Assembly: GCA_030697555.1 (NCBI GenBank)
Contig: JAUYPV010000058.1
Location: 1-48,137, forward strand
Length of the DNA: 48,137 bases
Reading direction: 5' to 3'
Source of the DNA: Hyphomonadaceae bacterium
GTDB lineage: Bacteria; Pseudomonadota; Alphaproteobacteria; Caulobacterales; Hyphomonadaceae
In this document: positions 18,022 to 27,096 of the stretch, piece by piece
Layout of the letters: each line of letters opens with the position of its first letter
How positions within the stretch are numbered: position 1 is the stretch's first letter
The notes under the pieces: generated by a model
Seen by the model: the letters and a program-made list of their open reading frames with translations, nothing else
Told to the model about the DNA's origin: nothing
Databases searched by the model: none
Translations under genes and position numbers: made by a program

Positions 18022-18931
18022 GTTCGGTGAACAGCTCCATGAGAAGGGCGTGCGGCTTGCGACCGTCGAGGATGACGGCTGCTTCGACTCCCTTTTCCAC
18101 TGCCTGTATGGCGGTTTCAAGCTTGGGAATCATACCGCCTTTTGCAGTACCGTCGGCAATGAGGCCCCGGGCCTCGGCAACGGTCAACTGCTTGACCAGA
18201 TTGCCTGATTTGTCGAGCACGCCGACCACATCCGTAAGGAAAAGCACGCGGCTGGCCTTTAATGCCGCAGCCACGGCGCCGGCGGCCGTATCGGCGTTAA
18301 TGTTGAAGCTTTTTCCGTCCTGGCCCACGCCTACGGGGGCCACCACCGGAATGAAATCATCCTCGGCTTGCGCGGCAAGAGCGCGCAGAACGCTGGGATC
18401 GACCTTGTCGGGCTCGCCGACGAAGCCGAGGTCGACCACCCGCTCGATGTTCGAATCAGGGTCGCGCTTTGTGCGCGTGGCCTTGGTCGCGGTGATCAGG
18501 TTGGCGTCGGCGCCGGAGAGGCCGACAGCCTTGCCGCCTGCCGCGTTGATGGCGCGGACGATGGATTTGTTGATGCCGCCGGCGAGGACCATCTCGACGA
18601 TTTCCATCGAGGCGGCGTCGGTGACGCGCAGGCCGTCTTCAAACGTGGAGACGATGCCGAGCTTGTCGAGCATGCGGCCAATCTGCGGGCCGCCGCCGTG
18701 CACCACCACGGGATTGATGCCGAGCAGCTTGAGCAGGACGACGTCCTTGGCGAAGAGCTGCGCGAGCTCCTCGTTCTCCATGGCGTGGCCGCCGTATTTG
18801 ATGACGATGGTCTTGTTGTCATAGCGCTGGATATACGGCAGCGCCTCGCTGAGCGTGCGCGCCGTCGAGAAGGCGTCGCTGAGCTGGAGGGCGTTGGCGG
18901 CTGCGATTTCCGTATTCATGCGCGGGGGCAT
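17996..18931 (-). CDS. argB: Acetylglutamate kinase
   Basis: Phosphorylates N-acetylglutamate in arginine synthesis. Landmarks are [15 protein letters not shown] (the nucleotide-binding K-x-G-G), [14 protein letters not shown], the AsnAlaAlaGly substrate region ([20 protein letters not shown]), [25 protein letters not shown] and [18 protein letters not shown]. At 311 residues the length is normal. An alternative ATG four codons downstream (ending 18919) would remove MPPR; neither start has a strong ribosome binding site. In related genomes engB and yidC are often immediate neighbours, but here about 5 kb of other genes intervene. Confidence 0.95.
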   Translation of the reverse strand: MPPRMNTEIAAANALQLSDAFSTARTLSEALPYIQRYDNKTIVIKYGGHAMENEELAQLFAKDVVLLKLLGINPVVVHGGGPQIGRMLDKLGIVSTFEDGLRVTDAASMEIVEMVLAGGINKSIVRAINAAGGKAVGLSGADANLITATKATRTKRDPDSNIERVVDLGFVGEPDKVDPSVLRALAAQAEDDFIPVVAPVGVGQDGKSFNINADTAAGAVAAALKASRVLFLTDVVGVLDKSGNLVKQLTVAEARGLIADGTAKGGMIPKLETAIQAVEKGVEAAVILDGRKPHALLMELFTEHGAGTLVR

Positions 18932-18975
18932 ACAGGGTTTTGCCGCCGGGATGAAGAGGGCTCAGATATCCGCGT

Positions 18976-19278
18976 TCAGTAGATTCTGCGAAGGTGGCGG
19001 CCGAGATCAACCTGGTCGGAAAGGACGCGCACGATCCTAACGTGGTCCTTGAGGGCCGTGTAGACGATATAGTGGCTGCCGTGATGGTGAATTCTCACCG
19101 GTGGCCTGAACCCGGTCCGTTTGCGCGCCATCGTCGGAAATTCGGCAATGAGCTGCATGGCGCGGTCGAGATCGGCGAAATAGAGGTCGGTCTGCGCGAC
19201 GCCGAACGTGGCATCGCCGTACCGGGAGGCCTCCAGGATATCCGCCCGGGCCGCAGGACTGAGGAGATAGCGGCTCAC
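18976..19278 (-). CDS. parE: ParE/RelE-type toxin
   Basis: A 100-residue plasmid-stabilisation-type toxin. The family pattern is visible: YLLSPAARADILEASRY at the start, RAMQLIAEFPTMARKR, a basic RIHHHGSHYIVYT strand and the end VRIVRVLSDQVDLGRHL. ParE toxins inhibit DNA gyrase, whereas RelE toxins cut mRNA on the ribosome; the VLSDQVD.GRHL end favours ParE-like. Its ATG overlaps the antitoxin stop (ATGA), the usual antitoxin-first order. It could be an active addiction module or a domesticated one. Confidence 0.85.
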   Translation of the reverse strand: MSRYLLSPAARADILEASRYGDATFGVAQTDLYFADLDRAMQLIAEFPTMARKRTGFRPPVRIHHHGSHYIVYTALKDHVRIVRVLSDQVDLGRHLRRIY

Positions 19279-19529
19279 CCGGCTCGACGCTTCTTCGCCG
19301 CCGATCTCCGGTCCGCTTGCCGCACTTGAGAGGGCGTCATTTCCACGCCTTCGCCTTCCATGCCTTCGTCAATCGCGGCCTGAACAGCCTTGATGGCCTC
19401 GAGGCCTTCCCGTTCCTTGCGGATCAGGTCGCGGATATATTCGCTGTCGTTGCCGTACTGGCCAACCTTCACGCGCTGGTCGATGTACTTGCCCATGGCG
19501 TCGGGCATCGAAATCGTCTTGCGGATCAT
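19275..19529 (-). CDS. parD: ParD-type antitoxin (ribbon-helix-helix)
   Basis: The start chosen is the ATG ending at 19529, preceded by GGAGT at good spacing; the 84-residue protein begins MIRKTISMPDAMGKYIDQRV. Residues 3-45 fit a ribbon-helix-helix DNA-binding domain (KTISMPDAMGKYI, then GNDSEYIRDLIRKERE). The acidic tail IDEGMEGEGVEMTPSQV would wrap the toxin. Seventeen in-frame codons further upstream exist but cover the promoter and palindrome, so I exclude them. The pair sits in a 5-kb stretch separating argB from engB. Confidence 0.88.
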   Translation of the reverse strand: MIRKTISMPDAMGKYIDQRVKVGQYGNDSEYIRDLIRKEREGLEAIKAVQAAIDEGMEGEGVEMTPSQVRQADRRSAAKKRRAG

Positions 19530-19540
19530 GGTGAAACTCC

Positions 19541-19569
19541 GATCATACCTGTTCATAACAGATATGATC
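19541..19569 (-). promoter_or_regulatory. Probable ParD operator: 29-base near-perfect palindrome
   Basis: GATCATACCTGTT and AACAGATATGATC flank a central CAT; 12 of 13 arm positions pair. It starts 12 bases upstream of the antitoxin ATG and covers the predicted -10 element. Ribbon-helix-helix antitoxins typically bind such palindromes to repress their own operon, so autoregulation is inferred. Confidence 0.75.
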
Positions 19570-19580
19570 GTGTTTTTCAA
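19552..19580 (-). promoter_or_regulatory. Predicted sigma-70-type promoter of parDE
   Basis: On the minus strand TTGAAA (19575-19580) and TATGAA (19552-19557) are separated by 17 bases, close to the housekeeping consensus. The -10 lies inside the palindrome at 19541-19569, as expected for repression by the antitoxin complex. Confidence 0.6.
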
Positions 19581-19592
19581 CCAAACGCGAAC

Positions 19593-19994
19593 TCAGATGT
19601 CCGCGTAGATTTCGAGGAGGTTGCCGTCCGGGTCGCGAAAAAACAGGGTGCGATGGCCCCAGGGCTGGTCGGTCGCGGGGCTGACGATGGGGACACCCGC
19701 GGCCCGGAGTTCCAGCTCGCAACGGTTGACGTCGTCGGGCGCTACGCGGAAGGCCAGCTGGAGCGAGGCCGACCCTTTCGGGGTCGGGAGATCGTCGGTG
19801 CCGGCGTGCGGTCTGGCGAGCGCGAGGATGTTCGCGCCGATGCGGTGCTCGGTCCAGTCGGGCCCAAGCTCGCGCTCTACGGGGAAGCGCATGATGTTCT
19901 GGTAGAAGCCGCGCATCGCCGCGATGTCGCGCGCGAAGATGACGGTATAGTCGACCGAACGGATGCGGCCGAGGGCGGTAGCGGATTGTGACAT
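19593..19994 (-). CDS. VOC family (glyoxalase/dioxygenase fold) protein
   Basis: A 133-residue vicinal-oxygen-chelate protein with two beta-alpha-beta-beta-beta modules. The first begins DYTVIFARDIAAMRGFYQNIM; the second ends GHRTLFFRDPDGNLLEIYADI, with the typical D-P-D-G-N-x-x-E metal-ligand Glu. The ligand His expected in the first strand is not obvious (Y-T-V-I instead of H-x-x), so metal use is uncertain. Only four bases separate it from the downstream hydrolase gene, suggesting co-transcription. Substrate unknown. Confidence 0.85.
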   Translation of the reverse strand: MSQSATALGRIRSVDYTVIFARDIAAMRGFYQNIMRFPVERELGPDWTEHRIGANILALARPHAGTDDLPTPKGSASLQLAFRVAPDDVNRCELELRAAGVPIVSPATDQPWGHRTLFFRDPDGNLLEIYADI

Positions 19995-19998
19995 TCTC

Positions 19999-21912
19999 TT
20001 ACTCGGCGATGGGAAGGATGACGGAGCTGGGCGACTTGGCGGAGCGGTAGATGCTCTGCGTCGCCTTTTTGTAGTCCGTGGGTTTGGCGAAGAAGATGTT
20101 GGGGACGAAGGTCTGGGGGTTGCGGTCGTAGAGGGGGAACAGGGTCGACTGCACCTGGACCATGATCCTGTGGCCCCTCAGGAAGACGTGGTCGACATTG
20201 GGCAGGCCGAACTTGTAGTTTTCCACCTTACCGGGTTTGAGGGCGCGGGGCTTGGCGAAATCGTCGACATAGCGGCCGCGGAAGATCTCGGTGCCGATGC
20301 CCATCTGCAGCCCCGCGGTTTCGGGATGGTAGGTGTCGGCGTCGGGATAGACGTCGATCAGCTTGATGACGAAGTCCGAGTCCGTTCCCGAGGTTGCGGC
20401 GAACAGATCGACCATGGGGGCGCCTATGATGTGGACGTCTTTGTCGAGCGGCGCGGTTTCGTATTCCAGCACGTCGGTGCGGCCGGAGACGAAGCGCTGG
20501 TCGTTGATCAGCCAGGGGCGCCAGACATTGGCGTCGCGCATGTGGACAGGGCGCGGGACGAAGGGCACGGGCTTGGCGGGGTCGGAGATGTAGTCGTCGC
20601 GATCATCCTTCGTGGAGGTTGGCCTGGTGAAGGAGAGCGCGCCGTTGGCCTGGAGATAGAGCGGCTTCGCCTTGCCGCCGGGCCAGGACTTCGACTCATT
20701 CCATTTATTCGGGCCCGTCGTGTAGGTGAGCACGGGCGGCGTTTTTGGATCAGGCGCGCCTTTCAGGTAGTGGTCGAGGAAGGGCTTCATGTAGCGCGTA
20801 CGGTATTCGAGGCCGGTATCGCCCGGGAGTTTCAGCGGGCCGAGCTGGGAGGCTTCGTAGTTGACGCCGGAATGGCGCCAGGGGCCGATGACGAGGAAGA
20901 GCTTGTCGTTGTTCGTGTCCTTCGGTTCGAGCGTTTCGTAGACCTTGGGCGCGCCGTACGAGTCTTCCTGGTCCCACTGGCCGACGACCAGCATGGTGGG
21001 AACGGTGAGCGGCTTGTCCTTCATCCATCTGTCGACGGCCTGCTCCGACCAGAAGGATGTGTAGGCGGGGTTCTGGAACCATTTCTGGACGAAGGGGAAG
21101 GCTTCGAGGCCGTACTTCTTCGCATAGTCGCTGGCGGATCCTGCCTTGAGGAAGGTGAGGTAGTCGTCGCCCGCGCCGGAGGCGACATCGTCACCGTCGC
21201 CGGCGTTGATCGTCAGGTTGGTGACGAAGTCGAAATTGAGCAGGCGGAAGGCGCCGTTGTGGAACCAGTCGTCGCCCATCCAGCCATCGACCATCGGGCT
21301 CTGCGGCACGGACGCCTTGAGCGCGGGGTGCGGGTTGATGGTGGCGACGAGCGCTGTGAAGCCGACATAGGATGAGCCGGTGATGCCGACGTTGCCGTTG
21401 GCCTCGGGCACGTTCTTCACCAGCCAGTCGATGGTGTCGTAGGCGTCGGTCGATTCATCGACGGTGGTCTTGTTGAGCGCGCCGATGATCGGGCGGTTCA
21501 TCACGAAGTCGCCTTCGGATTTACCGCGGCCGCGGATGTCCTGGTAGACGCGGATATAGCCGTCGTTTACGAACTCGGCGTCCATGACCGGCAGGATGTC
21601 GACGAGGCGCTGGCTGCCGGTGCGCGAGGTGGCGCCATCGGCGTTGTAGGGGGTGCGTGTGAGCAGGATGGGCGCGTTGCTGACGCCCTTGTGCATGGCG
21701 ATGACGGTGAAGAGTTTCGACCCGTCGCGCATCGGGATCATGACTTCCTTGCGGACGAAGTCGGCCTCCGGGCGGGTGAAGTTGTAGGCGGCGTTCATCT
21801 CCGGAGTCATCGGCGCGACGGGCGGAGGCGTTTGCGCGAGGGCGATGGCGGATAGGGCGAGCGCGGCGATGCCGGCGGTACCCATAAGCTTATGGATCAT
21901 GGATTTGGCCAT
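19999..21912 (-). CDS. CocE/NonD family hydrolase (X-Pro dipeptidyl-peptidase S15-like)
   Basis: Secreted alpha/beta hydrolase, 637 residues from the ATG ending at 21912. The N-terminal signal peptide is MAKSMIHKLMGTAGIAALAL with cleavage after ALAQ. The nucleophile motif is GITGSSYVGFTALVA (G-x-S-Y-x-G), an oxyanion or cap region follows, and GPWRHSG supplies the likely catalytic His. The C-terminal part (VDLFAATSGTDSDFVIKLIDVYPD, then RGHRIMVQVQSTLFPLYDRNPQT) is the jelly-roll domain of this family. Known members act on esters, acylated amines or peptides; the substrate cannot be predicted. Confidence 0.92.
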   Translation of the reverse strand: MAKSMIHKLMGTAGIAALALSAIALAQTPPPVAPMTPEMNAAYNFTRPEADFVRKEVMIPMRDGSKLFTVIAMHKGVSNAPILLTRTPYNADGATSRTGSQRLVDILPVMDAEFVNDGYIRVYQDIRGRGKSEGDFVMNRPIIGALNKTTVDESTDAYDTIDWLVKNVPEANGNVGITGSSYVGFTALVATINPHPALKASVPQSPMVDGWMGDDWFHNGAFRLLNFDFVTNLTINAGDGDDVASGAGDDYLTFLKAGSASDYAKKYGLEAFPFVQKWFQNPAYTSFWSEQAVDRWMKDKPLTVPTMLVVGQWDQEDSYGAPKVYETLEPKDTNNDKLFLVIGPWRHSGVNYEASQLGPLKLPGDTGLEYRTRYMKPFLDHYLKGAPDPKTPPVLTYTTGPNKWNESKSWPGGKAKPLYLQANGALSFTRPTSTKDDRDDYISDPAKPVPFVPRPVHMRDANVWRPWLINDQRFVSGRTDVLEYETAPLDKDVHIIGAPMVDLFAATSGTDSDFVIKLIDVYPDADTYHPETAGLQMGIGTEIFRGRYVDDFAKPRALKPGKVENYKFGLPNVDHVFLRGHRIMVQVQSTLFPLYDRNPQTFVPNIFFAKPTDYKKATQSIYRSAKSPSSVILPIAE

Positions 21913-21994
21913 GGGGGAGGACCTCCAGAGAATGCTGGTTCTCTTAGTCCCATCCCGCATGCGCCGAAAGTGCCGGCGGCAAAGTACGGTGTTT

Positions 21995-22828
21995 CTAGTT
22001 CTTCAGACGGTAGCCGGTCTTGAACATCCAGGCGACGACGGCGAGGAGGACGCCGACGAAGACGACGGTGACGCCGAGGCTGATGGCGACATTGTCACCC
22101 TGAAGGCCGAAGAAGGCCCAGCGAAAGCCGGCGATCAGGTGAACGACCGGGTTGAGCTGGGCGATGCCTTGCCAGGCTTCAGGCAGCATATCGATCGTGT
22201 AGAAGACGCCGCCGAGCATGGTCAGGGGCGTGACGACCAGCATGGGAATGAAGTTGAGCTGTTCGAAGCTCTGCGCCCAGATGCCAATGATGAAGCCGAA
22301 CAGACTGAAGGCGAACGACACCAGCGCCAGGAACAATACCATCTCGACCGGGTGGAGGATCTTCACGGGGACGAAGAAGTAAGCGGTCGCGAGAATCACG
22401 AGGCCGAGGATGACGGACTTGGTCGCGGCGGCGCCGACAAAGGCGATGACGATCTCGAGATAGGAGATCGGCGCGGACAGGAGCTCGTAGATCGTGCCGG
22501 TGAATTTCGGGAAGTAGATGCCGAAGCTCGCGTTGAAGATCGAGTTGGTGAAGATCGACAGCATGATGAGGCCCGGCACCAGGAAGGAGCCGTACTGGAG
22601 GCCTTCGACCACGGGCGGCATGCGGCTGCCGATGGCGGAGCCGAACACGACGAAGTAGAGCGCCGTGGTGATGACGGGCGTCGCAAGGCTTTCGCCCAGG
22701 GTGCGGAAGAAGCGCACCATCTGGAAGCGGTACATCGCCCAGACGCTGTAGCCGTTGAAGGTGGGCACGCGGCGCTGGGCCGGTGCGTGGGCGGGAGCGG
22801 ATTGGGCTGCGGTTGTTGCGTCGGCCAT
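21995..22828 (-). CDS. ABC-2 type transporter permease (YadH-like)
   Basis: A 277-residue membrane protein with six predicted helices, among them [58 protein letters not shown] and [22 protein letters not shown]. The [26 protein letters not shown] segment with the [13 protein letters not shown] end is characteristic of ABC-2 exporters. It starts four bases after the stop of the ATP-binding gene. The pair resembles YadGH, a drug/polymer-type exporter family of unassigned substrate. Confidence 0.92.
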   Translation of the reverse strand: MADATTAAQSAPAHAPAQRRVPTFNGYSVWAMYRFQMVRFFRTLGESLATPVITTALYFVVFGSAIGSRMPPVVEGLQYGSFLVPGLIMLSIFTNSIFNASFGIYFPKFTGTIYELLSAPISYLEIVIAFVGAAATKSVILGLVILATAYFFVPVKILHPVEMVLFLALVSFAFSLFGFIIGIWAQSFEQLNFIPMLVVTPLTMLGGVFYTIDMLPEAWQGIAQLNPVVHLIAGFRWAFFGLQGDNVAISLGVTVVFVGVLLAVVAWMFKTGYRLKN

Positions 22829-22832
22829 GTCG

Positions 22833-23795
22833 CTAGACTTTCTGCGCGGTGGCTTTGGGCTGGGCTTCGGCTTTGGGGGTGTGGACCAGGCTGACGAAGA
22901 TGTCCTCGAGCGAGGATGATTTCGTGTCCAGGTCGCGGAACTGGATGCCTAGATCGCCCATCTTGCGGATGAGCGAGGTGACGCCAGTGCGCTCGGCCTG
23001 CGTGTCGAACGTGTATTCGAGAGCGTGGCCGGAGTCCTTGAGTGTGAGCTGCCACTCTTTCAGACCGTCGGGGATCGCCGTGAGCGGTTCGTTGACGTTG
23101 AAGGTGACGGTCTTCTTGCCGAGCTTGCGCATCAGCGCCTTCTTTTCCTCGACGACGATGAGTTCGCCTTTCGAGATGACGCCGACTCGGTCGGCCATTT
23201 CCTCGGCTTCCTCGATGTAGTGGGTGGTGAGGATGATGGTGCAGCCCTTGTCGCGGAGCTGGCGGACGAGGCCCCACATGTCGCGGCGGAGTTCGACGTC
23301 AACGCCGGCGGTGGGTTCGTCGAGGAAGAGGATCTCAGGTTCGTGGACGAGCGCCTTGGCGATGAGGACGCGGCGCTTCATGCCGCCGGAGAGCTCCATC
23401 AGCTTGGTCTTGCGCTTGTCCCAGAGCGAGAGGTCCTTCAGCACCTTCTCGACGTGCGCGTCGTTGGGCGGCATGCCGAACAGGCCGCGCGAATAGGACG
23501 TGACTGCCCAGACCGTCTCGAAGATGTCGATGTGCATCTCTTGAGGAACAAGTCCGATGCGGGAGCGGGCTTCACGATAGTCCTTGCGGACGTCGAAGCC
23601 GGCGGCGGTGATGTCGCCCGAGGTCGGCGTGACGATGCCGCAGACCGCGTTGATCATCGTGGTCTTGCCCGCGCCGTTGGGGCCGAGCAGGGCGAAGATC
23701 TCGCCTTTCTCGATTTCGAGGTTGATGTCCTTCAGGGCGACGAGGCCGCCCTTGTACGACTTGTTGAGGCCCCGGATGGAGAGGACTGGCGACAT
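22833..23795 (-). CDS. ABC transporter ATP-binding protein (YadG-like)
   Basis: A 320-residue ABC ATPase. Walker A is [18 protein letters not shown], the Q-loop LVPQEMHID, the signature [16 protein letters not shown], Walker [17 protein letters not shown], and the H-loop His is in [19 protein letters not shown]. An additional C-terminal domain of about 90 residues ends in an Ala/Lys-rich tail. It is the first gene of a two-gene exporter operon with the permease. Confidence 0.95.
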   Translation of the reverse strand: MSPVLSIRGLNKSYKGGLVALKDINLEIEKGEIFALLGPNGAGKTTMINAVCGIVTPTSGDITAAGFDVRKDYREARSRIGLVPQEMHIDIFETVWAVTSYSRGLFGMPPNDAHVEKVLKDLSLWDKRKTKLMELSGGMKRRVLIAKALVHEPEILFLDEPTAGVDVELRRDMWGLVRQLRDKGCTIILTTHYIEEAEEMADRVGVISKGELIVVEEKKALMRKLGKKTVTFNVNEPLTAIPDGLKEWQLTLKDSGHALEYTFDTQAERTGVTSLIRKMGDLGIQFRDLDTKSSSLEDIFVSLVHTPKAEAQPKATAQKV

Positions 23796-23884
23796 ATGGC
23801 GGGAAGTCCCCTGCTAATTGGCTTTGTTTGCATCTTCTGGCGGCCTCGGGGCGATGTGGGGCCTTGGGATGCCGGTGTCCAGTA

Positions 23885-23903
23885 GGACGATCGAAGATCG
23901 TCC
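23885..23903 (-). terminator. Short perfect hairpin downstream of engB
   Basis: GGACGATC and GATCGTCC form a perfect 8-bp stem with a GAA loop. It lies about 75 bases beyond the engB stop, in the 181-base gap before the ABC ATPase gene. No T-tract follows on the minus strand, so an intrinsic terminator role is only possible. I see nothing else in this gap. Confidence 0.35.
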
Positions 23904-23976
23904 CAGCCGACATTGGCAAACGATTTTTTTGCGGGTTGCCGTCGCCTGTGGGTGCCGCCCCGATGGCGAGCAGGCG

Positions 23977-24615
23977 TCAGGCGAGCGCGTTGACTTCCGC
24001 CCGCAGTTCCGGGAGGCCGAGGCCCTTTTCGCTTGATGTAACAATCACGCGAGGGTGGGCGGCCGCACGCTTTTTCAGGGCGGCAAGGGCGCTGGCGTGG
24101 ACGGCCTCGACCTCGGAGGCCTTCAGCTTGTCGGACTTGGTGAGGACGATCTGATAGGCGACGGCCGACCCATCGAGCTGGTCGAGCACGCCTGCATCGA
24201 CCTCGCTTACGCCGCGGCGGGCGTCGATCAGCAGGAAGACGCGCTTCAGCTTGGAGCGGGTGCGGAGATAGTCGAGCGTGAGGCGGCTCCAGGTGTCGAC
24301 GGTTTTCCTGGGCGCCTCGGCGAAGCCGTAGCCAGGCAGGTCGACGAGATAGAGACGGCCATTGGCGAGATCGAAGAAGTTGATCTCCTGTGTTCGGCCC
24401 GGCGTGTTGGAGGCGCGGGCGAGCGTCCTGCGGTTGGTAAGAGCGTTGATGAGGCTCGACTTGCCGACGTTGGAGCGGCCGGCGAAGGCGACTTCCGGGC
24501 GATCACCCAGGGGCAGGCCGTCGAGACCGACGACGCCTTTGACGAATTTCGACTCGGCGGCGAACAGCTTGCGGCCTGCCTCGATGTCGTCGTCGGTGAA
24601 GGGGCTGTCAGTCAT
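23977..24615 (-). CDS. engB: Ribosome biogenesis GTPase EngB (YihA/YsxC)
   Basis: GTPase for large-subunit ribosome assembly, 212 residues. G1 is [19 protein letters not shown]2 contains [14 protein letters not shown]3 is [16 protein letters not shown]4 is [10 protein letters not shown] and G5 is VTSSEKGLG. All are intact. It follows yidC by 44 bases on the same strand, the conserved alphaproteobacterial yidC-engB order; argB, the usual next gene, is displaced. Confidence 0.95.
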   Translation of the reverse strand: MTDSPFTDDDIEAGRKLFAAESKFVKGVVGLDGLPLGDRPEVAFAGRSNVGKSSLINALTNRRTLARASNTPGRTQEINFFDLANGRLYLVDLPGYGFAEAPRKTVDTWSRLTLDYLRTRSKLKRVFLLIDARRGVSEVDAGVLDQLDGSAVAYQIVLTKSDKLKASEVEAVHASALAALKKRAAAHPRVIVTSSEKGLGLPELRAEVNALA

Positions 24616-24659
24616 AGTGCGGGTATGCGGTATCGCCCCCTAGTTGTCACTTCGCGGGG

Positions 24660-26474
24660 TCATTTCGCAGGAGCGCGCTCGGACTTGCCGCCATCGTCTG
24701 GCGGTGGCTTTTTTCCGAAACGCTTGGCGATGAACTTGTCGATTTCGGTGTCGACGCCGGTGCGGCGCATGATGATGTATTGCTGGATGACCGTGATGAA
24801 GTTCGACCACACATAGTAGATCACGAGGCCTACGGCGAAGCCGGCGAAGAGGATGGTGAAGACGAGCGGGATCCACCGCATGATCGCCTTCTGCATAGGA
24901 TCGGTCGGCGGCGCCGACAGGCCCTGCAGGGCGACCATGGTGACGCCGTAGAGCAGAGCCCACGGGCCGATCATCAGGAAGCCGCCAACCAGCGGAACGG
25001 AAGCCGGGTTCCACGGGATAAGGCCGAAGAGGTTGAACAGCGACAGCGGGTCCGGCGCCGACATGTCCTGGATCCACGTGCCGAGGAACGGCGCGTGACG
25101 CATTTCGAGCGTCACCATCAGCGTGTGATAGAGCGCGTAGAACACAAAGAAGGTCGGCAGCAGCGGCAGGCAACCGGAGATCGGGTTCACCTTCTCGCGC
25201 TTCCACAGCGCGGCCTGTTCCTGGCGGAGGCGCGCGGGATCGGCGGCGAAGCGTTCCTGCAGCGCCTGCATTTCCGGCTGGAACTTGCGCAGGCGCGACA
25301 TCGATTTGAACGAGGAATACTGCAGCGGGAAGAAGACGATCTTCACCACGACGGTCAGCGCCAGGATGGCGAGGCCGAACGAGCCGAACCAGTTCTGGAA
25401 GAGCTGCAGCAGGAAGAAGAACGGCTTGGTGATGAAGAACAGCCAGCTCCAGTCCACCGCGTCGGTGAAGGCCGGAATTTTCTGCTGCTTCTCGTAGTTG
25501 TCGAGAACCGAGACGCGCTTGGCGCCGGCGAAGATGTGGGCCGCCTTGGAGACCGACTTGCCGGGCTCGACGGTGTAGGGCGTGCCGGCATAGCCGGCGT
25601 TGAAGAAACTCTGGCCGTTGCTGCGGGTGACGCCCGCGGTCATCTGCACAGTTTCGCCCTGCGGTGGGACGGCGGAGGCCATCCAGTATTTGGTAGTGAG
25701 CGCGATCCAGCCCGCGGTGACGTCCTGGATGACGCCCTTGCCTTTGTTGAGGTCGGCGTAGCTGACCATCTGGTTGCTGGTCGTGTTGTAGGTGCCGATG
25801 ACGCCGGCGTGCGCCTGCGGCGGCGGCTTGAGGTGTTCAGTGAGAGCGAGCTGGTGCAGGCGGACGGACGGCGTGAGCGTGATTGGCGCGGCGCCCGTGT
25901 TGGTCAGCGTGTCGGTGACGGTGAACATGTAGAAGTCGTCGATCGTCACGGTGCGGTCGATGCGCGCGCTGGCGCTGGTGAACGTCATCGTCAGCGGATT
26001 TGCCGGTGTGAGCGGGCCGGTGGAGGTCTGGGTCCAGAGCGCGTCCTCGGTCGAGGAGCCGCCGCTGGACCAGGCGACGACGGCGTAGAAGGCGCGGTCG
26101 CTGCCGGCGGGCGACAGGAGCTGAACTTCCGCCGACTTGTCGTTCTTCTGCTTGGCTTCGATCGTCTCGTAGAAACCCTTGAGAGAGACGTCGTCGATCC
26201 GGCCGCCTACCAGCGAGATGGTGCCGTCGACGGCGGGCGCATCGATCGTAACGCGCCGGGCGGCGGCGAGTTCGGCGGGCACGATTTCGTCGCGGGCCTT
26301 GGGCTTGTTTTGCTGGGCCGGGCTGTTTGTGACCTGCTCAGTCTGGCCGCCGCGGGCCTTGGCTTCGCGCTGTTGACGCTGCTGCGGTTCGAGAACCAGC
26401 ATGTTGTAGGCCATGAACAGGCCGAAACACAGGACAAGCGCCAGCAGGAAATTTCGCTGGTCTTCCTTTTCCAT
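24660..26474 (-). CDS. yidC: Membrane protein insertase YidC
   Basis: Inserts and folds inner-membrane proteins alone or with SecYEG. The ATG ending at 26474 gives 604 residues. TM1 is NFLLALVLCFGLFMAYNML, followed by a large periplasmic beta domain (about residues 60-340). The conserved C-terminal five-TM core begins FFITKPFFFLLQLFQNWFGSFGLAI. The hydrophilic-groove arginine lies in VFFPLQYSSFKSMSRLRKFQ, and PLLPTFFVFYALYHTLMVTLEM follows. The C-terminus is basic. It begins four bases after the rnpA stop; yidD, often found between them, is absent. Confidence 0.96.
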   Translation of the reverse strand: MEKEDQRNFLLALVLCFGLFMAYNMLVLEPQQRQQREAKARGGQTEQVTNSPAQQNKPKARDEIVPAELAAARRVTIDAPAVDGTISLVGGRIDDVSLKGFYETIEAKQKNDKSAEVQLLSPAGSDRAFYAVVAWSSGGSSTEDALWTQTSTGPLTPANPLTMTFTSASARIDRTVTIDDFYMFTVTDTLTNTGAAPITLTPSVRLHQLALTEHLKPPPQAHAGVIGTYNTTSNQMVSYADLNKGKGVIQDVTAGWIALTTKYWMASAVPPQGETVQMTAGVTRSNGQSFFNAGYAGTPYTVEPGKSVSKAAHIFAGAKRVSVLDNYEKQQKIPAFTDAVDWSWLFFITKPFFFLLQLFQNWFGSFGLAILALTVVVKIVFFPLQYSSFKSMSRLRKFQPEMQALQERFAADPARLRQEQAALWKREKVNPISGCLPLLPTFFVFYALYHTLMVTLEMRHAPFLGTWIQDMSAPDPLSLFNLFGLIPWNPASVPLVGGFLMIGPWALLYGVTMVALQGLSAPPTDPMQKAIMRWIPLVFTILFAGFAVGLVIYYVWSNFITVIQQYIIMRRTGVDTEIDKFIAKRFGKKPPPDDGGKSERAPAK

Positions 26475-26478
26475 GGGA

Positions 26479-27069
26479 TCAGCCCCTGGCCGGAGAGGGA
26501 TTGCCGGCGCCCGGAACCGGGCTGCCTTCGGCCGCAAGGCGGCGGCGAAGGGTTATCAACGCGATTTCCATATCGTCAAGCAACCGCGTCCACGGAGCCG
26601 AACCGGTGTCCTGCCGGGCGATGAAGACATAGTCGACGCCGGAGACCCCCAAAAGAGGCAGAAGGGCGCGGGCGCCCTCGCGCAGGCGGCGGCGGGCCCG
26701 GTTGCGGACAACGGAGTTCCCGACCTTCTTGGTGGTGGTGAAGCCGGCCCCGGCGGCCTCGCGAGGCTCGGGCCGGCGGCGCGCCTGGACGACCAGAAGC
26801 TTGCGCCGTTCGGCTATTCCGTCAGCGACATAAAGGAATTCGCGCCGTACGCGCAGACGCTCGACGGCGATGGGGTCGGGATTGCGATCGGCGGGTAAGG
26901 CCCGGGCCGTTACGCCCGTTATCAGGCGGAGAGACGCTTGCGGCCCTTGGACCGGCGGCGCGCCAGGATTTTCTGGCCGTTCTTCGTCGCCATGCGCGAG
27001 CGGAAACCATGGCGCCGCTTGCGCTTGAGGTTGCTGGGCTGGAAAGTCCGTTTGGTGGACACGGGTCAC
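26479..27069 (-). CDS. rnpA: Ribonuclease P protein component, extended frame containing rpmH
   Basis: Protein subunit of RNase P, which matures tRNA 5' ends. The conserved part runs from [15 protein letters not shown] through [21 protein letters not shown] (the RNR motif) to [11 protein letters not shown]. No ATG, GTG or TTG lies in frame between base 27069 and that core. The only conventional start is GTG at 27067-27069, giving 196 residues with a 68-residue Pro/Gln-rich extension read through rpmH in another frame. A CTG overlapping the rpmH stop (26923-26925) or another rare start could give a normal-sized protein. The AAGGGG site is only one base from the GTG, poor spacing for rnpA. Confidence 0.9.
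   Translation of the reverse strand: MTRVHQTDFPAQQPQAQAAPWFPLAHGDEERPENPGAPPVQGPQASLRLITGVTARALPADRNPDPIAVERLRVRREFLYVADGIAERRKLLVVQARRRPEPREAAGAGFTTTKKVGNSVVRNRARRRLREGARALLPLLGVSGVDYVFIARQDTGSAPWTRLLDDMEIALITLRRRLAAEGSPVPGAGNPSPARG
26922..27062 (-). CDS. rpmH: 50S ribosomal protein L34
   Basis: A 46-residue ribosomal protein: it begins (M)[19 protein letters not shown], has [17 protein letters not shown] in the middle and ends in SKGRKRLSA. All L34 hallmarks are present. It starts at GTG with AAGGGG eight bases upstream. It lies wholly inside the longest rnpA frame, seven bases downstream of that frame's GTG, an arrangement reminiscent of the rpmH/rnpA overlap known from Thermus. Confidence 0.97.
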   Translation of the reverse strand: MSTKRTFQPSNLKRKRRHGFRSRMATKNGQKILARRRSKGRKRLSA

Positions 27070-27096
27070 GCCCCTTGATCCTTCGAGAAGGCGGGG

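Noticed and set aside
19963-21375. A 470-codon plus-strand frame opposite the CocE/NonD gene
   Set aside because: Antisense to a gene with a complete catalytic motif set; Val/Gly/Asp-rich composition typical of shadows.
24780-26624. A 614-codon plus-strand frame opposite yidC
   Set aside because: Antisense shadow of yidC; extremely charged Arg/Glu/Asp-rich product.
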